Shown: positions 1 to 9,660, counted from the stretch's first letter. The stretch: 64,000 bases of DNA from Psychromonas sp. CD1 (GCF_002239585.1 NZ_NDFH01000003.1:62001-126000); one strand, 5' to 3'. Made by a program: numbers and translations. Notes: a model not told the origin generated them from the sequence alone.

Positions 1-1
1 T

Positions 2-382
2 GCATCAACTGCGTTAGTTAAGCTCTCTGAGCGCAAACTAAGTGTTCAATCGATAAATGAGTGCGTATTACAGCAGCAATTGAGGGCTATTTTTAAAGAA
101 TGGTTAATATTGCCTGTACGTCCAGATATTTTAGTGCTCGGTTGTACGCATTTTCCACTTTTAAAACAAGAAATTAAAACGTGTTTTGGCGGAAATATTA
201 AATTAGTGGATTCAGGTGAGGCAATTGCAAAAAGGGTGCAGCAGTTGCTGCCGGTGAGTGGTTTAAAAAAAGAATCTCAACATCATGCTTTTTACACAAA
301 AAAAAACAGGCAACAATGCGCGCTTGAGCATGCTTTTAAAATTAGGAAGTTTATTTCTTTTTCTTTATTTATTGCGTCATAG
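2..382 (+). CDS. murI: Glutamate racemase, 3' part (5' end outside window)
   Basis: Carboxy-terminal part of glutamate racemase, the cytoplasmic enzyme that converts L-glutamate to D-glutamate for peptidoglycan. The frame is open from base 2, so the start and the first catalytic cysteine lie outside the window. The visible signature is LVLGCTHFPLL, whose cysteine is the second catalytic residue of the family, followed by VDSGEAIAKRV. The tail after LLPVS is basic and then hydrophobic (ending SFSLFIAS) and is not conserved as far as I know. In many relatives murI is followed by an rRNA operon; here it is followed by non-coding DNA. Confidence 0.9.
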   Translation, partial: ASTALVKLSERKLSVQSINECVLQQQLRAIFKEWLILPVRPDILVLGCTHFPLLKQEIKTCFGGNIKLVDSGEAIAKRVQQLLPVSGLKKESQHHAFYTKKNRQQCALEHAFKIRKFISFSLFIAS

Positions 383-813
383 AAATTAATGTGTTTTTTT
401 GTATCTTCTCTTTGAATATATTATTTTTTTATTAACAGAAATAGATGACAATTAAAACGATACCTAAGTAAAAGTTAGATACAGTTTAATTATTGGTGGT
501 AGAAAAAGTAAATGCTGTATTTATTGGTAGTGTCATATAGGAAAATTTTATCGAGGCGTGAGCCTTTTCGACGCTAATAAAATACTTTTCTATCTTCCTG
601 AATTTTTTAGCCTTGATAATCCTTTCGGATGTGTATTTGAGTCGCTGTGCTTAATCGGTTAAACTTAATTCACAAGGTCACATTAATATGTGACAGATGA
701 CTGGTGGCATGTAATCTATTGATTTGTAGGGTATTAATTAACGAATCTCATAAAGAAAAATGTAAAACTTATTTATATGTGGTTTATTACAAACTAAAAT
801 AAAGGATCCGTGT
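383..813. other. Intergenic stretch after murI, no gene seen
   Basis: About 430 AT-rich bases with no convincing reading frame, tRNA or rRNA on either strand. It contains a perfect palindrome with 7-base arms (GTCACAT / ATGTGAC, 677-694) and runs into the ribosome binding site of the HD-domain gene (AAAGGA at 801-806). The promoter of the downstream gene presumably lies here, but I could not place one with confidence. Confidence 0.5.
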
Positions 814-1407
814 ATGCAAGATCTCGCTCAGCAATTTGAATTTATTCTTGAAATCGATAAATTAAAGGCAATTTATCGTCAAACTTCCGTACAATGTGAT
901 AATTCTCGTGCTGAAAATAGTGCTGAGCATAGTTGGCATATTGCGCTCGCAGCACAAATATTAGAAGGGTATGCGGTTGAAAAAATCAATATAGATCGCG
1001 TGATCAAAATGTTATTGATCCATGACATTATTGAAATTGATGCCGGAGATCTTTTTGCATTTTCAGTAGCAAACGAGCATAAATTACAAGCTAAAAAAGA
1101 GTTGGCTGCTGCGCATCGATTATTTTCATTATTACCCAATGTACAGTATCAAGAGATGAAAAATTTATGGTTAGAATTTGAAGATGCAATCTCTGCGGAT
1201 GCATGCTTTGCTAAATCAATCGATAGAATCTTACCTGTACTTTTAAACATTGCAGCACAAGGAGGAAGTTGGTTAAAGCATCAAGTTCGTGCAGAGCAAG
1301 TATTAGCGCGGAATATTTTATTACAGAAAAGCGCACCTAAATTATGGGCATACGTCAGTGATCAAGTTGCAATTGCAGTAAAAAATGGTTGGTTAATCAG
1401 ATCTTAA
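814..1407 (+). CDS. HD-domain phosphohydrolase (HD_3 / HDDC2-YfbR-like)
   Basis: Small cytoplasmic HD-superfamily metal-dependent phosphohydrolase, 197 residues. The HD signature is visible: His39 in AEHSWH, His70-Asp71 in LLIHDIIEIDAGD and Asp137 in KSIDRILPVL, the usual metal-binding set. The length and layout resemble the 5'-deoxynucleotidase YfbR and its relative HDDC2, so nucleotide monophosphate hydrolysis is the likely activity, but the substrate is inferred from the family only. The start is supported by AAAGGA seven bases upstream of the ATG. It stands alone, separated from murI by 430 bases and from the convergent ald by a terminator. Confidence 0.85.
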   Translation: MQDLAQQFEFILEIDKLKAIYRQTSVQCDNSRAENSAEHSWHIALAAQILEGYAVEKINIDRVIKMLLIHDIIEIDAGDLFAFSVANEHKLQAKKELAAAHRLFSLLPNVQYQEMKNLWLEFEDAISADACFAKSIDRILPVLLNIAAQGGSWLKHQVRAEQVLARNILLQKSAPKLWAYVSDQVAIAVKNGWLIRS

Positions 1408-1533
1408 TATTTTTTTGTGCTGAGTAGTTATTTTTAGTGGTTATTTTGCATAAAAGTTAGTATTTAAATACATGAAATATTCACGTGTAAGATAGCGTTC
1501 TAAATAATATTTATATTAGTATTGGAATAAAAA

Positions 1534-1572
1534 TGTTGCAATAATATTCATTGGTAAGAATTTATTGCAACA
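1534..1572 (-). terminator. Rho-independent terminator of ald
   Basis: Perfect 11-base inverted repeat (TGTTGCAATAA / TTATTGCAACA) with a 17-base loop, directly after the ald stop on the minus strand and followed there by ATTTTTATT. The stem is AT-rich but complete. Confidence 0.65.
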
Positions 1573-1581
1573 CCTGTTTAT

Positions 1582-2694
1582 TTAGATCACTAAAGCGGGT
1601 TCTTTATGCTCTAATTTATGCGCTTGTGCAACTTCTAAAAGAGTTATTTTACCTTGAAAAACATTAAGACCATTAAGTAAATGTTTATCTTGTCTAAAGG
1701 CTTCCCTATAACCGAGATCAGCAAGCTTTAAAACATAAGGTAAAGTTGCATTATTCAGTGCTTGTGTAGATGTACGAGCAACAGCTCCCGGCATATTTGC
1801 AACACAATAATGTACAATATCATCAACAATATAAATGGGATTTTCATGTGTGGTTGCATGCGAAGTTTCAAAACATCCGCCTTGATCGATTGCAACATCG
1901 ACAAGGGCAGAGCCTTTTTTCATTTCTTTTATCATCGCTTTAGACACTAGTTTTGGTGCGGCTGCCCCATGGACTAATACTGCGCCAATAACAAGATCTG
2001 CGCTAGTGACATGTCTTTTTAGTGCATCTTTAGTTGAATAAATGGTACGAACTCGTCCATTAAAAAGTTCATCTATGTGTTGTAGTGCTGATATTTTTTT
2101 ATCTAAGATAACAACATTAGCGCCCATTCCGATTGCCATTTGAGCCGCATTTTGACCAACAATTCCTGCGCCAATAATAACCACTTTAGCAGGTTCAACG
2201 CCAGGGACGCCTCCAAGTAATAAACCTGAACCACCATTTGATTTTTGTAGTGCAAAAGCTCCAGCTTGAATAGACATTCGACCTGCAACTTCTGACATTG
2301 GTACCAATAATGGTAATTGTCCTGCATCATTAGTGACCGTTTCATAAGCGATACAGATTGCACCACTATTCATTAATGCTTGTGTTTGTTTTAAGTCAGG
2401 AGCTAAATGTAGGTAAGTAAATAATATTTGCCCAGGACGCAACATCGCACATTCATTTTCTTGAGGTTCTTTTACCTTAATTATCATTTCGCTTTTCGCA
2501 AAAACTTCTGATGCGTTATTTAATATTTTAGCGCCGATATCAATATAATCTTGATCGCTAAAGTTGATACCCATCCCTGCATCTTTTTGTACAAAAACAT
2601 GATGTCCGTGGCTAATAAGCTCAGCAACACTAGATGGAGTTAAACCCACACGATATTCATTGTTTTTTATTTCTGTAGGTACACCTATATACAT
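1582..2694 (-). CDS. ald: Alanine dehydrogenase
   Basis: NAD-dependent L-alanine dehydrogenase, converting alanine to pyruvate and ammonia and back. 370 residues with the chosen start, the normal family size. The N-terminus IGVPTEIKNNEYRVGLTP places the conserved substrate arginine at residue 15, as in characterised enzymes. The Rossmann nucleotide-binding loop VVIIGAGIVGQNAAQMA is near the middle and the C-terminal PGAVARTSTQALNNATLPY is typical. The frame is open for 14 codons further upstream, but the ATG at 2694 has AGGAG six bases before it and matches the family N-terminus. Transcribed alone, towards a terminator at 1534-1572. Confidence 0.95.
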   Translation of the reverse strand: MYIGVPTEIKNNEYRVGLTPSSVAELISHGHHVFVQKDAGMGINFSDQDYIDIGAKILNNASEVFAKSEMIIKVKEPQENECAMLRPGQILFTYLHLAPDLKQTQALMNSGAICIAYETVTNDAGQLPLLVPMSEVAGRMSIQAGAFALQKSNGGSGLLLGGVPGVEPAKVVIIGAGIVGQNAAQMAIGMGANVVILDKKISALQHIDELFNGRVRTIYSTKDALKRHVTSADLVIGAVLVHGAAAPKLVSKAMIKEMKKGSALVDVAIDQGGCFETSHATTHENPIYIVDDIVHYCVANMPGAVARTSTQALNNATLPYVLKLADLGYREAFRQDKHLLNGLNVFQGKITLLEVAQAHKLEHKEPALVI

Positions 2695-2964
2695 ATAAAC
2701 TCCTATAAAATCGTAGACTTCTTTTTTGTTTAACAAGTTCGATTAGAATAAGTCCGCGTTTAAACACAGTCAAAAAGATAAAGATAAAAAGCTAATCAAC
2801 CGCACACTTTTTGAGCTTTATTTTATTTAAAAGAGGGTTAAAGCAAAATAGACAATATGCATATTATTGACACCTGAAAAAAGGTGTGATCTATTCGTCT
2901 CTATTATTGGCAAGAGGAAAAAAATGCTACCATGTAATTATTGTTTTTTTAATGAGTTTTAAAT

Positions 2965-5016
2965 ATGGACCCTATTCAAGCACCGAGAGCAAAGAAAAAA
3001 TCTTACCAGCATAAATGCCATGATCATATTCGCGAAGATGATTATTTTTGGTTACGGGATGATAAAAGAGAAAATTCTGAGGTTATTGCGCATCTCAATG
3101 CTGAGAATACTTATACGAACTCGGTAATGGAACCCCTACAAAAATTACAAAGTGAATTATATAATGAAATGGTAGCACGTGAAGAGCCGATGCTTGAATC
3201 TGTTCCATATTATAAAAAAGGATTTTGGTATATTTCACGTTTTGATGAAGGTAATGATCAACGCATCTATTGTCGTCGGAAAGAAACAATGGATGCACCC
3301 GAGGATGTGTATTTAGATTGTAATGAACGTGCGTTAGGGCATGAATTTTATGAACTAGGGGATTTAACCTTGTCACCTAACTCAATGATGATGGCCTATT
3401 CTGAAGATACGCTAAGTCGCCGTCAATATACTTTGCGCTTTAAAAATTTGCAAACCGGTGATGTATTATCGGATGTGATTGAAAATATATCTTCTGTTAT
3501 TTGGGCAAACGATAACGAGACTGTTTTTTATGTGAAAAAACATGCGCAAACATTATTACCTTATCGTGTTTATCGGCACCGATTAGGTGATGAGGTTAAA
3601 AATGATGTACTTGTTTATGAAGAAAAAGATGATACTTTTTATCTCGATATTTATAAAACTCGTTCAGAGAAATATATCGTTATATGCATAGATAGCACGC
3701 AGACTTCAGAATGTTTACTATTAGATGCCAATAATAGTACGGGAGATTTTGAGTCTTTTTTACCAAGACAACGAGATCATGAGTATAGTATCGATCATTT
3801 TCAAAATAAGTTTTATATTCGCACTAATAGTAGCGGGAAAAATTTTGCATTAAAAACAACACAAACCATATGTAATATAAATACATCATCTTGGCAAACG
3901 ATTATCGAATCACGTGTTGATATATTACTTGAGGGTTATGAATTAATGCATGAATGGTTAATAGTAGAAGAGCGTAAAGATGGATTACCATCGCTACGTC
4001 AAATTAATCATCAAAGCGGAGTCTCAATCACTTTGGAGTTTAAAGATCCGACATATACGGTGTTTAGTCATTATAATCCCGATGCAAATAGTACTAAGTT
4101 TCGTTATCAATATACATCGTTTACTACGCCTGCAAGTGTTTATGAATTAGATTTAAATAGCGGGGAAACGATATTATTAAAGCAAAGCAAAGTCATGGGA
4201 GATTATAATGCTGCTGATTTACATAGTGAGCGCGTATGGATAACGGTACGCGATGGGGTTAAAGTGCCTGTTTCTTTAGTGTATCGGAAGTCATTATTTG
4301 ATAATAATAATCCTATTCTTATTTATGCATATGGTTCATACGGTTATAGCTTAGATATTGGCTTTAGTTCTGAAAATTTAAGTTTGTTAGATCGTGGTTT
4401 TGTTTATGCTATCGCGCATGTTAGGGGAGGGGAAGAGTTAGGTCGATATTGGTATGAAGAGGGTAAGTTGCTAAAAAAACAAAATACATTTAATGATTTT
4501 GTCGATGTATCAAAAGGTTTAGTTGAATTAGGTTACGCACATAAAGATCGCGTTTTTGCCATGGGGGGAAGTGCGGGTGGACTATTAATGGGGGCTGTAA
4601 TAAATCAAGCGCCTCAACTTTATAAAGGTGTGGTGGCCGTCGTTCCTTTTGTAGATGTACTTTCAACAATGCTCGATGAATCAATACCTTTAACAACAGG
4701 AGAATATGATGAATGGGGTGATCCGAATGAGAAAAAATATTATGAATATATGTTGCAATATAGTCCTTATGATCAGGTGCAAGCACAAGATTACCCACAT
4801 TTATTAGTGACGACAGGGTTACATGATTCTCAAGTTCAATATTGGGAACCTGCAAAGTGGGTTGCTAAATTGCGAGAATTAAAAACAGATAATCATCAAT
4901 TATTGTTATATACCGATATGGAAGCTGGTCATGGAGGCAAGTCGGGAAGATTTAAACATTTAGAAGATACTGCACGAGAATTTTCTTTTTTAATTAATTT
5001 AGCAAATGATTTTTAA
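2965..5016 (+). CDS. ptrB: Oligopeptidase B (prolyl oligopeptidase family, S9A)
   Basis: Cytoplasmic serine peptidase that cuts short peptides after arginine and lysine. At 683 residues it matches the E. coli enzyme (about 686). An N-terminal beta-propeller is followed by an alpha/beta-hydrolase domain. The catalytic triad can be placed: Ser536 in MGGSAGGLLMG, Asp621 in GLHDSQVQYWEP and His656 in EAGHGGKSGR. The N-terminus shows the family block DDYFWLRDDKRE. The ribosome binding site is weak. A monocistronic unit, followed by a hairpin at 5079-5119. Confidence 0.95.
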   Translation: MDPIQAPRAKKKSYQHKCHDHIREDDYFWLRDDKRENSEVIAHLNAENTYTNSVMEPLQKLQSELYNEMVAREEPMLESVPYYKKGFWYISRFDEGNDQRIYCRRKETMDAPEDVYLDCNERALGHEFYELGDLTLSPNSMMMAYSEDTLSRRQYTLRFKNLQTGDVLSDVIENISSVIWANDNETVFYVKKHAQTLLPYRVYRHRLGDEVKNDVLVYEEKDDTFYLDIYKTRSEKYIVICIDSTQTSECLLLDANNSTGDFESFLPRQRDHEYSIDHFQNKFYIRTNSSGKNFALKTTQTICNINTSSWQTIIESRVDILLEGYELMHEWLIVEERKDGLPSLRQINHQSGVSITLEFKDPTYTVFSHYNPDANSTKFRYQYTSFTTPASVYELDLNSGETILLKQSKVMGDYNAADLHSERVWITVRDGVKVPVSLVYRKSLFDNNNPILIYAYGSYGYSLDIGFSSENLSLLDRGFVYAIAHVRGGEELGRYWYEEGKLLKKQNTFNDFVDVSKGLVELGYAHKDRVFAMGGSAGGLLMGAVINQAPQLYKGVVAVVPFVDVLSTMLDESIPLTTGEYDEWGDPNEKKYYEYMLQYSPYDQVQAQDYPHLLVTTGLHDSQVQYWEPAKWVAKLRELKTDNHQLLLYTDMEAGHGGKSGRFKHLEDTAREFSFLINLANDF

Positions 5017-5078
5017 AGCGTTTCTTGTTATTTAAATAAGACTTAGATTCAAATAATAAGTGCATAACTTGAATAAGT

Positions 5079-5119
5079 AGAAAAAGTGGTCAGCTGAATA
5101 TATGTTAATCACTTTTTCT
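5079..5119 (+). terminator. Terminator-like hairpin after ptrB
   Basis: Perfect 10-base inverted repeat AGAAAAAGTG / CACTTTTTCT, extended inward by a G-T and a T-A pair, 62 bases after the ptrB stop. The T run lies in the 3' arm and not after it, so it is a plausible but not classical terminator. Confidence 0.5.
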
Positions 5120-5409
5120 CCGGCAAGAGATGCAACAATGAAAACATATAAACAACTGACCTATGAATATTTAAAAATCATTGAATATTTAATATTTAAT
5201 ATTTTGATAGAGGCTAAATATTTTTGTAAGGCAATGATTACGTGGTAGGTATTAGGCAATAATGTTCTATTTTACTCCTCATTATCGAGCCAGGTAACAT
5301 CAATATTTGTTGCGGTTTTCTAAAACAAATTAAAATATAGATTTTGGTTTAAATACAAATTTGAAGCCAATTTAACTTAGGCACTTTAACCCTATAAATA
5401 GGACATTAC
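5120..5409. other. Intergenic leader region of tcyP
   Basis: Together with the preceding hairpin this makes a gene gap of about 390 bases (5017-5409). It is very AT-rich, with repeated ATATTTAA-type words around 5165-5205. It contains one 36-codon open frame (separate entry). The tcyP promoter probably lies in the last 150 bases; no clear operator was recognised. Confidence 0.4.
5138..5248 (+). pseudogene. Possible 5' remnant of an IS30-type transposase gene, or chance ORF
   Basis: A 36-residue frame that begins MKTYKQLTYE and then becomes an AT-driven sequence ending in MITW. The first ten residues look like the N-terminus of IS30-family transposases, which typically begin with a short QLT-E block before an HTH. 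Nothing downstream continues the family, no inverted repeats of an element were found, and the ATG has no strong ribosome binding site. The resemblance rests on about ten residues, so it may be chance. Confidence 0.2.
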
Positions 5410-6792
5410 ATGGTATTAATGATTAACTTGGCGATATTTTCAGTGCTTCTTTTAATAACTTATTGGCAACAACGACAAAAAAAAACATTATCAAGATTAG
5501 TTTTAATTGCATTGATTCTAGGTACTTTATTTGGTCTTACTTTACAGTTCGTCTATGCAGATCAAAAAGAGATGATATTTTCAACATTGCTCTGGGTGAA
5601 CGTTGTAGGTATTGGGTACGTTAGTTTTTTGAAAATGATAATCATGCCATTGGTCTTTGTTTCCATGCTTTCAGCGGTTGTTAAACTCGATAAATCGGGG
5701 GAATTAGGTAAAATTAGTTTTTTGACTATTGCCCTATTGCTATTTACTACGATGATTGCTGCTCTGATTGGGATAATGATAACACAAGGTTTTGGCTTGA
5801 CCGCTGCGGGATTAACGGAAGGGTCAAGAGAGACCGCTAAAGCATTTGCTTTATCTGTGCGGATGGAGACGGTCAGCGCATTAACTATTCCGGATATGAT
5901 ACTGAGTTTCATACCCCAAAATCCATTTTTAGATTTAACCGGAGTACGCTCCACATCAATTATTGCGATTGTTATTTTTGCTGTATTATTAGGTATATCA
6001 GCGCGTAAGGTAAGTTTAGAAAATGAAAGATTAGCAACACCTATCATGCTTTTTGTTGATGCAATTCAAAGCGTCGTCATGCGCTTAGTTAAGATGATTA
6101 TGACGTTAACACCTTATGGGATTTTAGCTTTGCTCACAAAAGTGGTCGCGAGCTCTAACGGGGCAGATATTTTAAATCTACTAGGTTTTATTATTGCGTC
6201 ATACGTTGCCATCATATTGATGTTTGTGGTACATGGTGTATTGGTGTCAATATTTGGTATTAATCCCGTGCAATTTTTCAAGAAAATTTGGCCTGTATTA
6301 ACGTTCGCTTTTAGTTCGCGAAGTAGTGTAGCTTCGATCCCGTTAAATGTAGAAACACAAATTAACCAATTAGGTGTCGCACCTATGATAGCTAATTTAT
6401 CTGCAACATTTGGATCAACCATTGGGCAAAATGGTTGTGCGGGTATTTACCCTGCAATGCTTGCCGTTATGGTGGCACCAACGATGGGAATAGCGATTGA
6501 TATCAACTTTATTTTGTCTCTGATTCTTATTGTGATGGTCAGTTCATTTGGCATTGCAGGTATCGGTGGTGGCGCCACGTTTGCAGCTCTAATTGTATTA
6601 CCTGCAATGGGTTTACCAGTGGAAATCGTTGCATTACTTATTTCAATCGAACCCTTAATTGATATGGCCAGAACGGCGCTCAATGTAAGTGGATCAATGA
6701 CGACAGGATTACTTGTTCAGCGGGTCATCGGTTGGGAAATTAAGAAACATCAAAGTATTAGCGAAAAGGCTAAGATTAAATGCCAAATGTAA
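5410..6792 (+). CDS. tcyP: L-cystine transporter, DAACS family (TcyP/YdjN type)
   Basis: Inner-membrane sodium- or proton-coupled symporter of the dicarboxylate/amino acid:cation family, 460 residues, highly similar in recall to E. coli TcyP (463 residues), which imports L-cystine. Shared blocks include LKMIIMPLVFVSMLSAVVKL, GKISFLTIALLLFTTMIAAL, the serine-rich hairpin FAFSSRSSVASIPLN, GSTIGQNGCAGIYPAMLAVM and EPLIDMARTALNVSGSM. The start ATG has AGGA six bases upstream. The gene stands alone between hairpins. Regulation by CysB would be expected from E. coli, but no site was identified. Confidence 0.9.
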   Translation: MVLMINLAIFSVLLLITYWQQRQKKTLSRLVLIALILGTLFGLTLQFVYADQKEMIFSTLLWVNVVGIGYVSFLKMIIMPLVFVSMLSAVVKLDKSGELGKISFLTIALLLFTTMIAALIGIMITQGFGLTAAGLTEGSRETAKAFALSVRMETVSALTIPDMILSFIPQNPFLDLTGVRSTSIIAIVIFAVLLGISARKVSLENERLATPIMLFVDAIQSVVMRLVKMIMTLTPYGILALLTKVVASSNGADILNLLGFIIASYVAIILMFVVHGVLVSIFGINPVQFFKKIWPVLTFAFSSRSSVASIPLNVETQINQLGVAPMIANLSATFGSTIGQNGCAGIYPAMLAVMVAPTMGIAIDINFILSLILIVMVSSFGIAGIGGGATFAALIVLPAMGLPVEIVALLISIEPLIDMARTALNVSGSMTTGLLVQRVIGWEIKKHQSISEKAKIKCQM

Positions 6793-6906
6793 GTCTTGAT
6801 ATATAAATTACTTCTTGAAAACATTAATGAAGGTTAATCAGTGTTTAAAAAACGCTTGTTGGCCTTTTTATTTAGTATTTGTGTGATGGGATAAAAGGCA
6901 TTTAAA

Positions 6907-6942
6907 AAAGAATATAAACGTCAAAATAACGCTTATATTCTT
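6907..6942. terminator. Bidirectional terminator between tcyP and the RRM gene
   Basis: Inverted repeat AAGAATATAA-A-CG / CG-C-TTATATTCTT with one mismatch, with A residues on the left and TTGCATTTTTTTA on the right. It lies between two convergent genes and can serve both. Confidence 0.6.
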
Positions 6943-6954
6943 GCATTTTTTTAC

Positions 6955-7413
6955 TTAAACGTCAGATCTTGGCGTGCGTTCATTTGCTTCTCTAACTTTT
7001 AGTGAGCGCTCTTGAAATTCTTGCTCATTTAACGCGTCGATAGCACTCAGTGCATCTTTCTCTGGCATTTCAACAAAGCCAAAACCACGGCGTTTACCCG
7101 TGTGTTTATCTTTCATTAATCGAACTGAAAGTACTTTTCCGTGTTCAGAGAAAAGTGTTCTGATGGCGAGTTCATTCGCACGATAAGGAAGATTTCCTAC
7201 ATAAAGAGTAATCGTGTCAAAATTTACTTCTGCATTTTCATACTCTGTGTCATTTGTTTGAGTTGAACTCATAAGTTTAATAACTAAACCACTTAGTAGA
7301 GCGCCTATAGCAAACAATACCGCGCCATCAATAGGCGGAGAGAATTGAGAAATAACGATATAACCTAAAATCGCAACGGCGAGAGAGAGCAACACTGATG
7401 TGTTTGATTTCAT
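6955..7413 (-). CDS. Membrane-anchored RNA-binding protein with one RRM domain
   Basis: 152-residue protein with two hydrophobic segments at the N-terminus (about residues 6-25 and 31-48), an acidic linker and one RNA recognition motif (about residues 65-145). Both RNP motifs are intact: LYVGNLPY (RNP2) and KRRGFGFVEM (RNP1), with the aromatic residues that stack on RNA bases. Bacterial single-RRM proteins are mostly soluble and often cold-induced; the membrane hairpin would place this one at the inner membrane. Its RNA targets are unknown. It is monocistronic, and the upstream region carries no obvious cold-shock box that I could identify. Confidence 0.85.
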   Translation of the reverse strand: MKSNTSVLLSLAVAILGYIVISQFSPPIDGAVLFAIGALLSGLVIKLMSSTQTNDTEYENAEVNFDTITLYVGNLPYRANELAIRTLFSEHGKVLSVRLMKDKHTGKRRGFGFVEMPEKDALSAIDALNEQEFQERSLKVREANERTPRSDV

Positions 7414-7812
7414 AATAAAATAACCTCAAAGATAATATAAAATAATGGAAATTTTTTTTGATGCTTTTGACATGTGTCATCAATCATCCTTTAAAAAGTA
7501 AACGTATTGTAAGCTAAATTTTGAAAATTCGTTAACCTCTTTCATAAAAAAAGAATATACAGCATAAAGTATATTTTTATTTGTGAAATAGAGCATGCTC
7601 TATAAATACAATGATAGTCTTTTTTATCAACTTTGTTTTTTTTAGAAGGGATGAAATGGATACGACTTAGTGACTTTAATGATAGCGATCAAGTGTTAAA
7701 TTGGGTAGAATGCATACTAAATAATATACCTAAGCTACTTGCTGGAACTGATCTTTTTAGGTGGTTTGGTTATAATATATCGTTTCCGTATTAATAAGGT
7801 ATCAACCGCTTA
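7414..7812. other. Intergenic region between the RRM gene and lepA
   Basis: About 400 AT-rich bases between divergent genes. It holds a 47-codon frame just before lepA (separate entry) and a TATAAT hexamer at 7771-7776 without a good -35 element. The rseC or sigma-E genes that often precede lepA in relatives are not here. Confidence 0.4.
7651..7794 (+). CDS. Small hypothetical protein or leader peptide upstream of lepA
   Basis: A 47-residue frame with a good ribosome binding site (AGAAGGG just before the ATG) that ends 18 bases before the lepA start. It reads MKWIRLSDFNDSDQVLNWV and continues with three more tryptophan/cysteine-rich turns to FPY. I do not recognise it. Position and binding site suggest a translated leader coupled to lepA; the alternative is a chance frame, since a possible -10 element of lepA (7771-7776) overlaps its end. 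Confidence 0.3.
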   Translation: MKWIRLSDFNDSDQVLNWVECILNNIPKLLAGTDLFRWFGYNISFPY

Positions 7813-9609
7813 ATGAAAAATATTCGTAACTTCTCTATTATTGCTCATATCGACCATGGTAAATCAACTCTTTCAGATCGTTTAATTAGCTCTTGTGGTG
7901 GTTTAAGTGATCGTGAAATGGAATCACAAGTCCTAGATTCTATGGACATAGAACGTGAGCGAGGGATCACTATCAAAGCACAAAGTGTCACCTTAAATTA
8001 TAAAGCAAAAGATGGTGAAACTTATCAACTTAATTTTATCGATACTCCTGGACATGTAGATTTTTCATATGAAGTTTCAAGATCATTAGCCGCTTGTGAG
8101 GGTGCATTGTTGGTTGTTGATGCGGGTCAAGGGGTTGAAGCGCAAACCTTAGCGAATTGCTATACAGCATTAGAAATGGATTTAGAAGTCGTACCTATTT
8201 TAAATAAAATAGATTTACCCGCGGCAGACCCTGAGCGTGTTGCAGAAGAGATCGAAGATATTATTGGCATTGATGCGACAGATGCCGTGCGTTGCTCTGC
8301 TAAGACAGGAGTGGGCATTGATTTGGTTTTAGAGGAAATTGTTCGTTGTATCCCCGCTCCAGAGGGCGATGTAAACGCACCACTACAAGCATTGATCATC
8401 GATTCTTGGTTTGATAGTTATCAAGGTGTAGTCTCCTTAGTGCGGATTAAAAATGGCCAAATAAAAGTTGGCGATAAAATGAAAGTGATGTCGACCTCAG
8501 GTGTACATCAAGTGCATAAAGTTGGCTGTTTTACGCCTAAGCAATTGGAAACGGGTATATTAAAAGCGGGCGAAGTAGGTTATGTGATTGCAGGAATTAA
8601 AGAAATACTTGGTGCGCCAGTGGGGGATACTTTAACGACCGTCAATAATCCTGCATTAAAAGCACTTGCTGGATTCAAACGTGTAAAACCGCAAGTGTAT
8701 GCTGGGCTTTTTCCTGTAAGTTCAGATGATTATGAAAATTTTAGAGATGCATTAACGAAGTTAAGTATTAATGATGCTTCTCTTTTTTATGAGCCAGAAA
8801 ATTCAACGGCTTTAGGTTTTGGTTTCCGTTGTGGTTTTTTAGGCATGTTACATATGGAGATCATTCAAGAGCGTTTAGAGCGTGAATATGATCTCAATTT
8901 AATTACGACTGCTCCGACGGTTGTTTATGAAGTTGAAACTGTCGACGGTAAAATTCACTATGTAGATAGTCCTGCAAAATTACCCGCGGTTAATGATATT
9001 CATGAAATTCGTGAGCCCATTGCAGAATGTAATATTTTAGTACCTCAAGAATACTTGGGTAACGTTATTACTTTGTGTATCGGTAAGCGTGGTGTGCAAA
9101 CGAGTATGATTTACCACGGTAAACAAGTCGCGTTAACCTATCATATTCCGATGGGGGAAGTCGTAATGGACTTTTTTGACCGTTTAAAATCAACTAGTCG
9201 AGGTTATGCATCTTTAGAATATAATTTTGTAAAGTTTCAAATAGCCGATATGGTACGTGTTGATGTTTTAATCAATGGCGATCGTGTTGATGCATTGGCT
9301 TTGATAACGCATAGAGAAAATGCAGAAAATTATGGACGTCAATTAGTTGATAAAATGAAAGAGTTGATCCCAAGACAAATGTTTGACATTGCCATTCAAG
9401 CCGCTATCGGAGTAAAAGTTATTGCGCGAGCAACCGTGAGACAATTACGTAAAAATGTATTGGCAAAATGTTATGGTGGAGATATCTCACGTAAGAAAAA
9501 ACTGCTTAAAAAGCAAAAAGAGGGTAAGAAACGCATGAAATCTATTGGTAATGTTGATGTACCACAAGAAGCATTTTTAGCTGTCTTACATATCGGTAAA
9601 GATAAATAA
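7813..9609 (+). CDS. lepA: Elongation factor 4 (LepA), back-translocating GTPase
   Basis: Ribosome-associated translational GTPase that helps ribosome biogenesis and movement under stress such as cold or high salt. 598 residues, the usual length. G1 is [10 protein letters not shown] (11-20), G3 is DTPGH (77-81) and G4 is NKIDLP. The domain order is EF-G-like, ending in the LepA-specific basic tail with [19 protein letters not shown]. It is the first gene of the conserved run lepA-lepB-rnc-era-recO-pdxJ. A short frame with its own binding site lies directly upstream. Confidence 0.97.
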   Translation: MKNIRNFSIIAHIDHGKSTLSDRLISSCGGLSDREMESQVLDSMDIERERGITIKAQSVTLNYKAKDGETYQLNFIDTPGHVDFSYEVSRSLAACEGALLVVDAGQGVEAQTLANCYTALEMDLEVVPILNKIDLPAADPERVAEEIEDIIGIDATDAVRCSAKTGVGIDLVLEEIVRCIPAPEGDVNAPLQALIIDSWFDSYQGVVSLVRIKNGQIKVGDKMKVMSTSGVHQVHKVGCFTPKQLETGILKAGEVGYVIAGIKEILGAPVGDTLTTVNNPALKALAGFKRVKPQVYAGLFPVSSDDYENFRDALTKLSINDASLFYEPENSTALGFGFRCGFLGMLHMEIIQERLEREYDLNLITTAPTVVYEVETVDGKIHYVDSPAKLPAVNDIHEIREPIAECNILVPQEYLGNVITLCIGKRGVQTSMIYHGKQVALTYHIPMGEVVMDFFDRLKSTSRGYASLEYNFVKFQIADMVRVDVLINGDRVDALALITHRENAENYGRQLVDKMKELIPRQMFDIAIQAAIGVKVIARATVRQLRKNVLAKCYGGDISRKKKLLKKQKEGKKRMKSIGNVDVPQEAFLAVLHIGKDK

Positions 9610-9660
9610 TCATTGTTGTATAGGATGATTTTTAAACGTATAAATGCTTAAGGAATTAAT

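Noticed and set aside
677-694. Palindrome GTCACAT-taat-ATGTGAC as a CRP site
   Set aside because: The half-sites are in the order TCACA...TGTGA, the reverse of the CRP consensus TGTGA-N6-TCACA.
383-813. rRNA operon or tRNA after murI, as in E. coli
   Set aside because: No 16S start, tRNA arm or GGTTCRA-type loop could be recognised in the 430 bases.
5562-6047. 161-codon minus-strand frame opposite tcyP
   Set aside because: It is a shadow of the strongly conserved transporter frame, with no binding site or recognisable motif.
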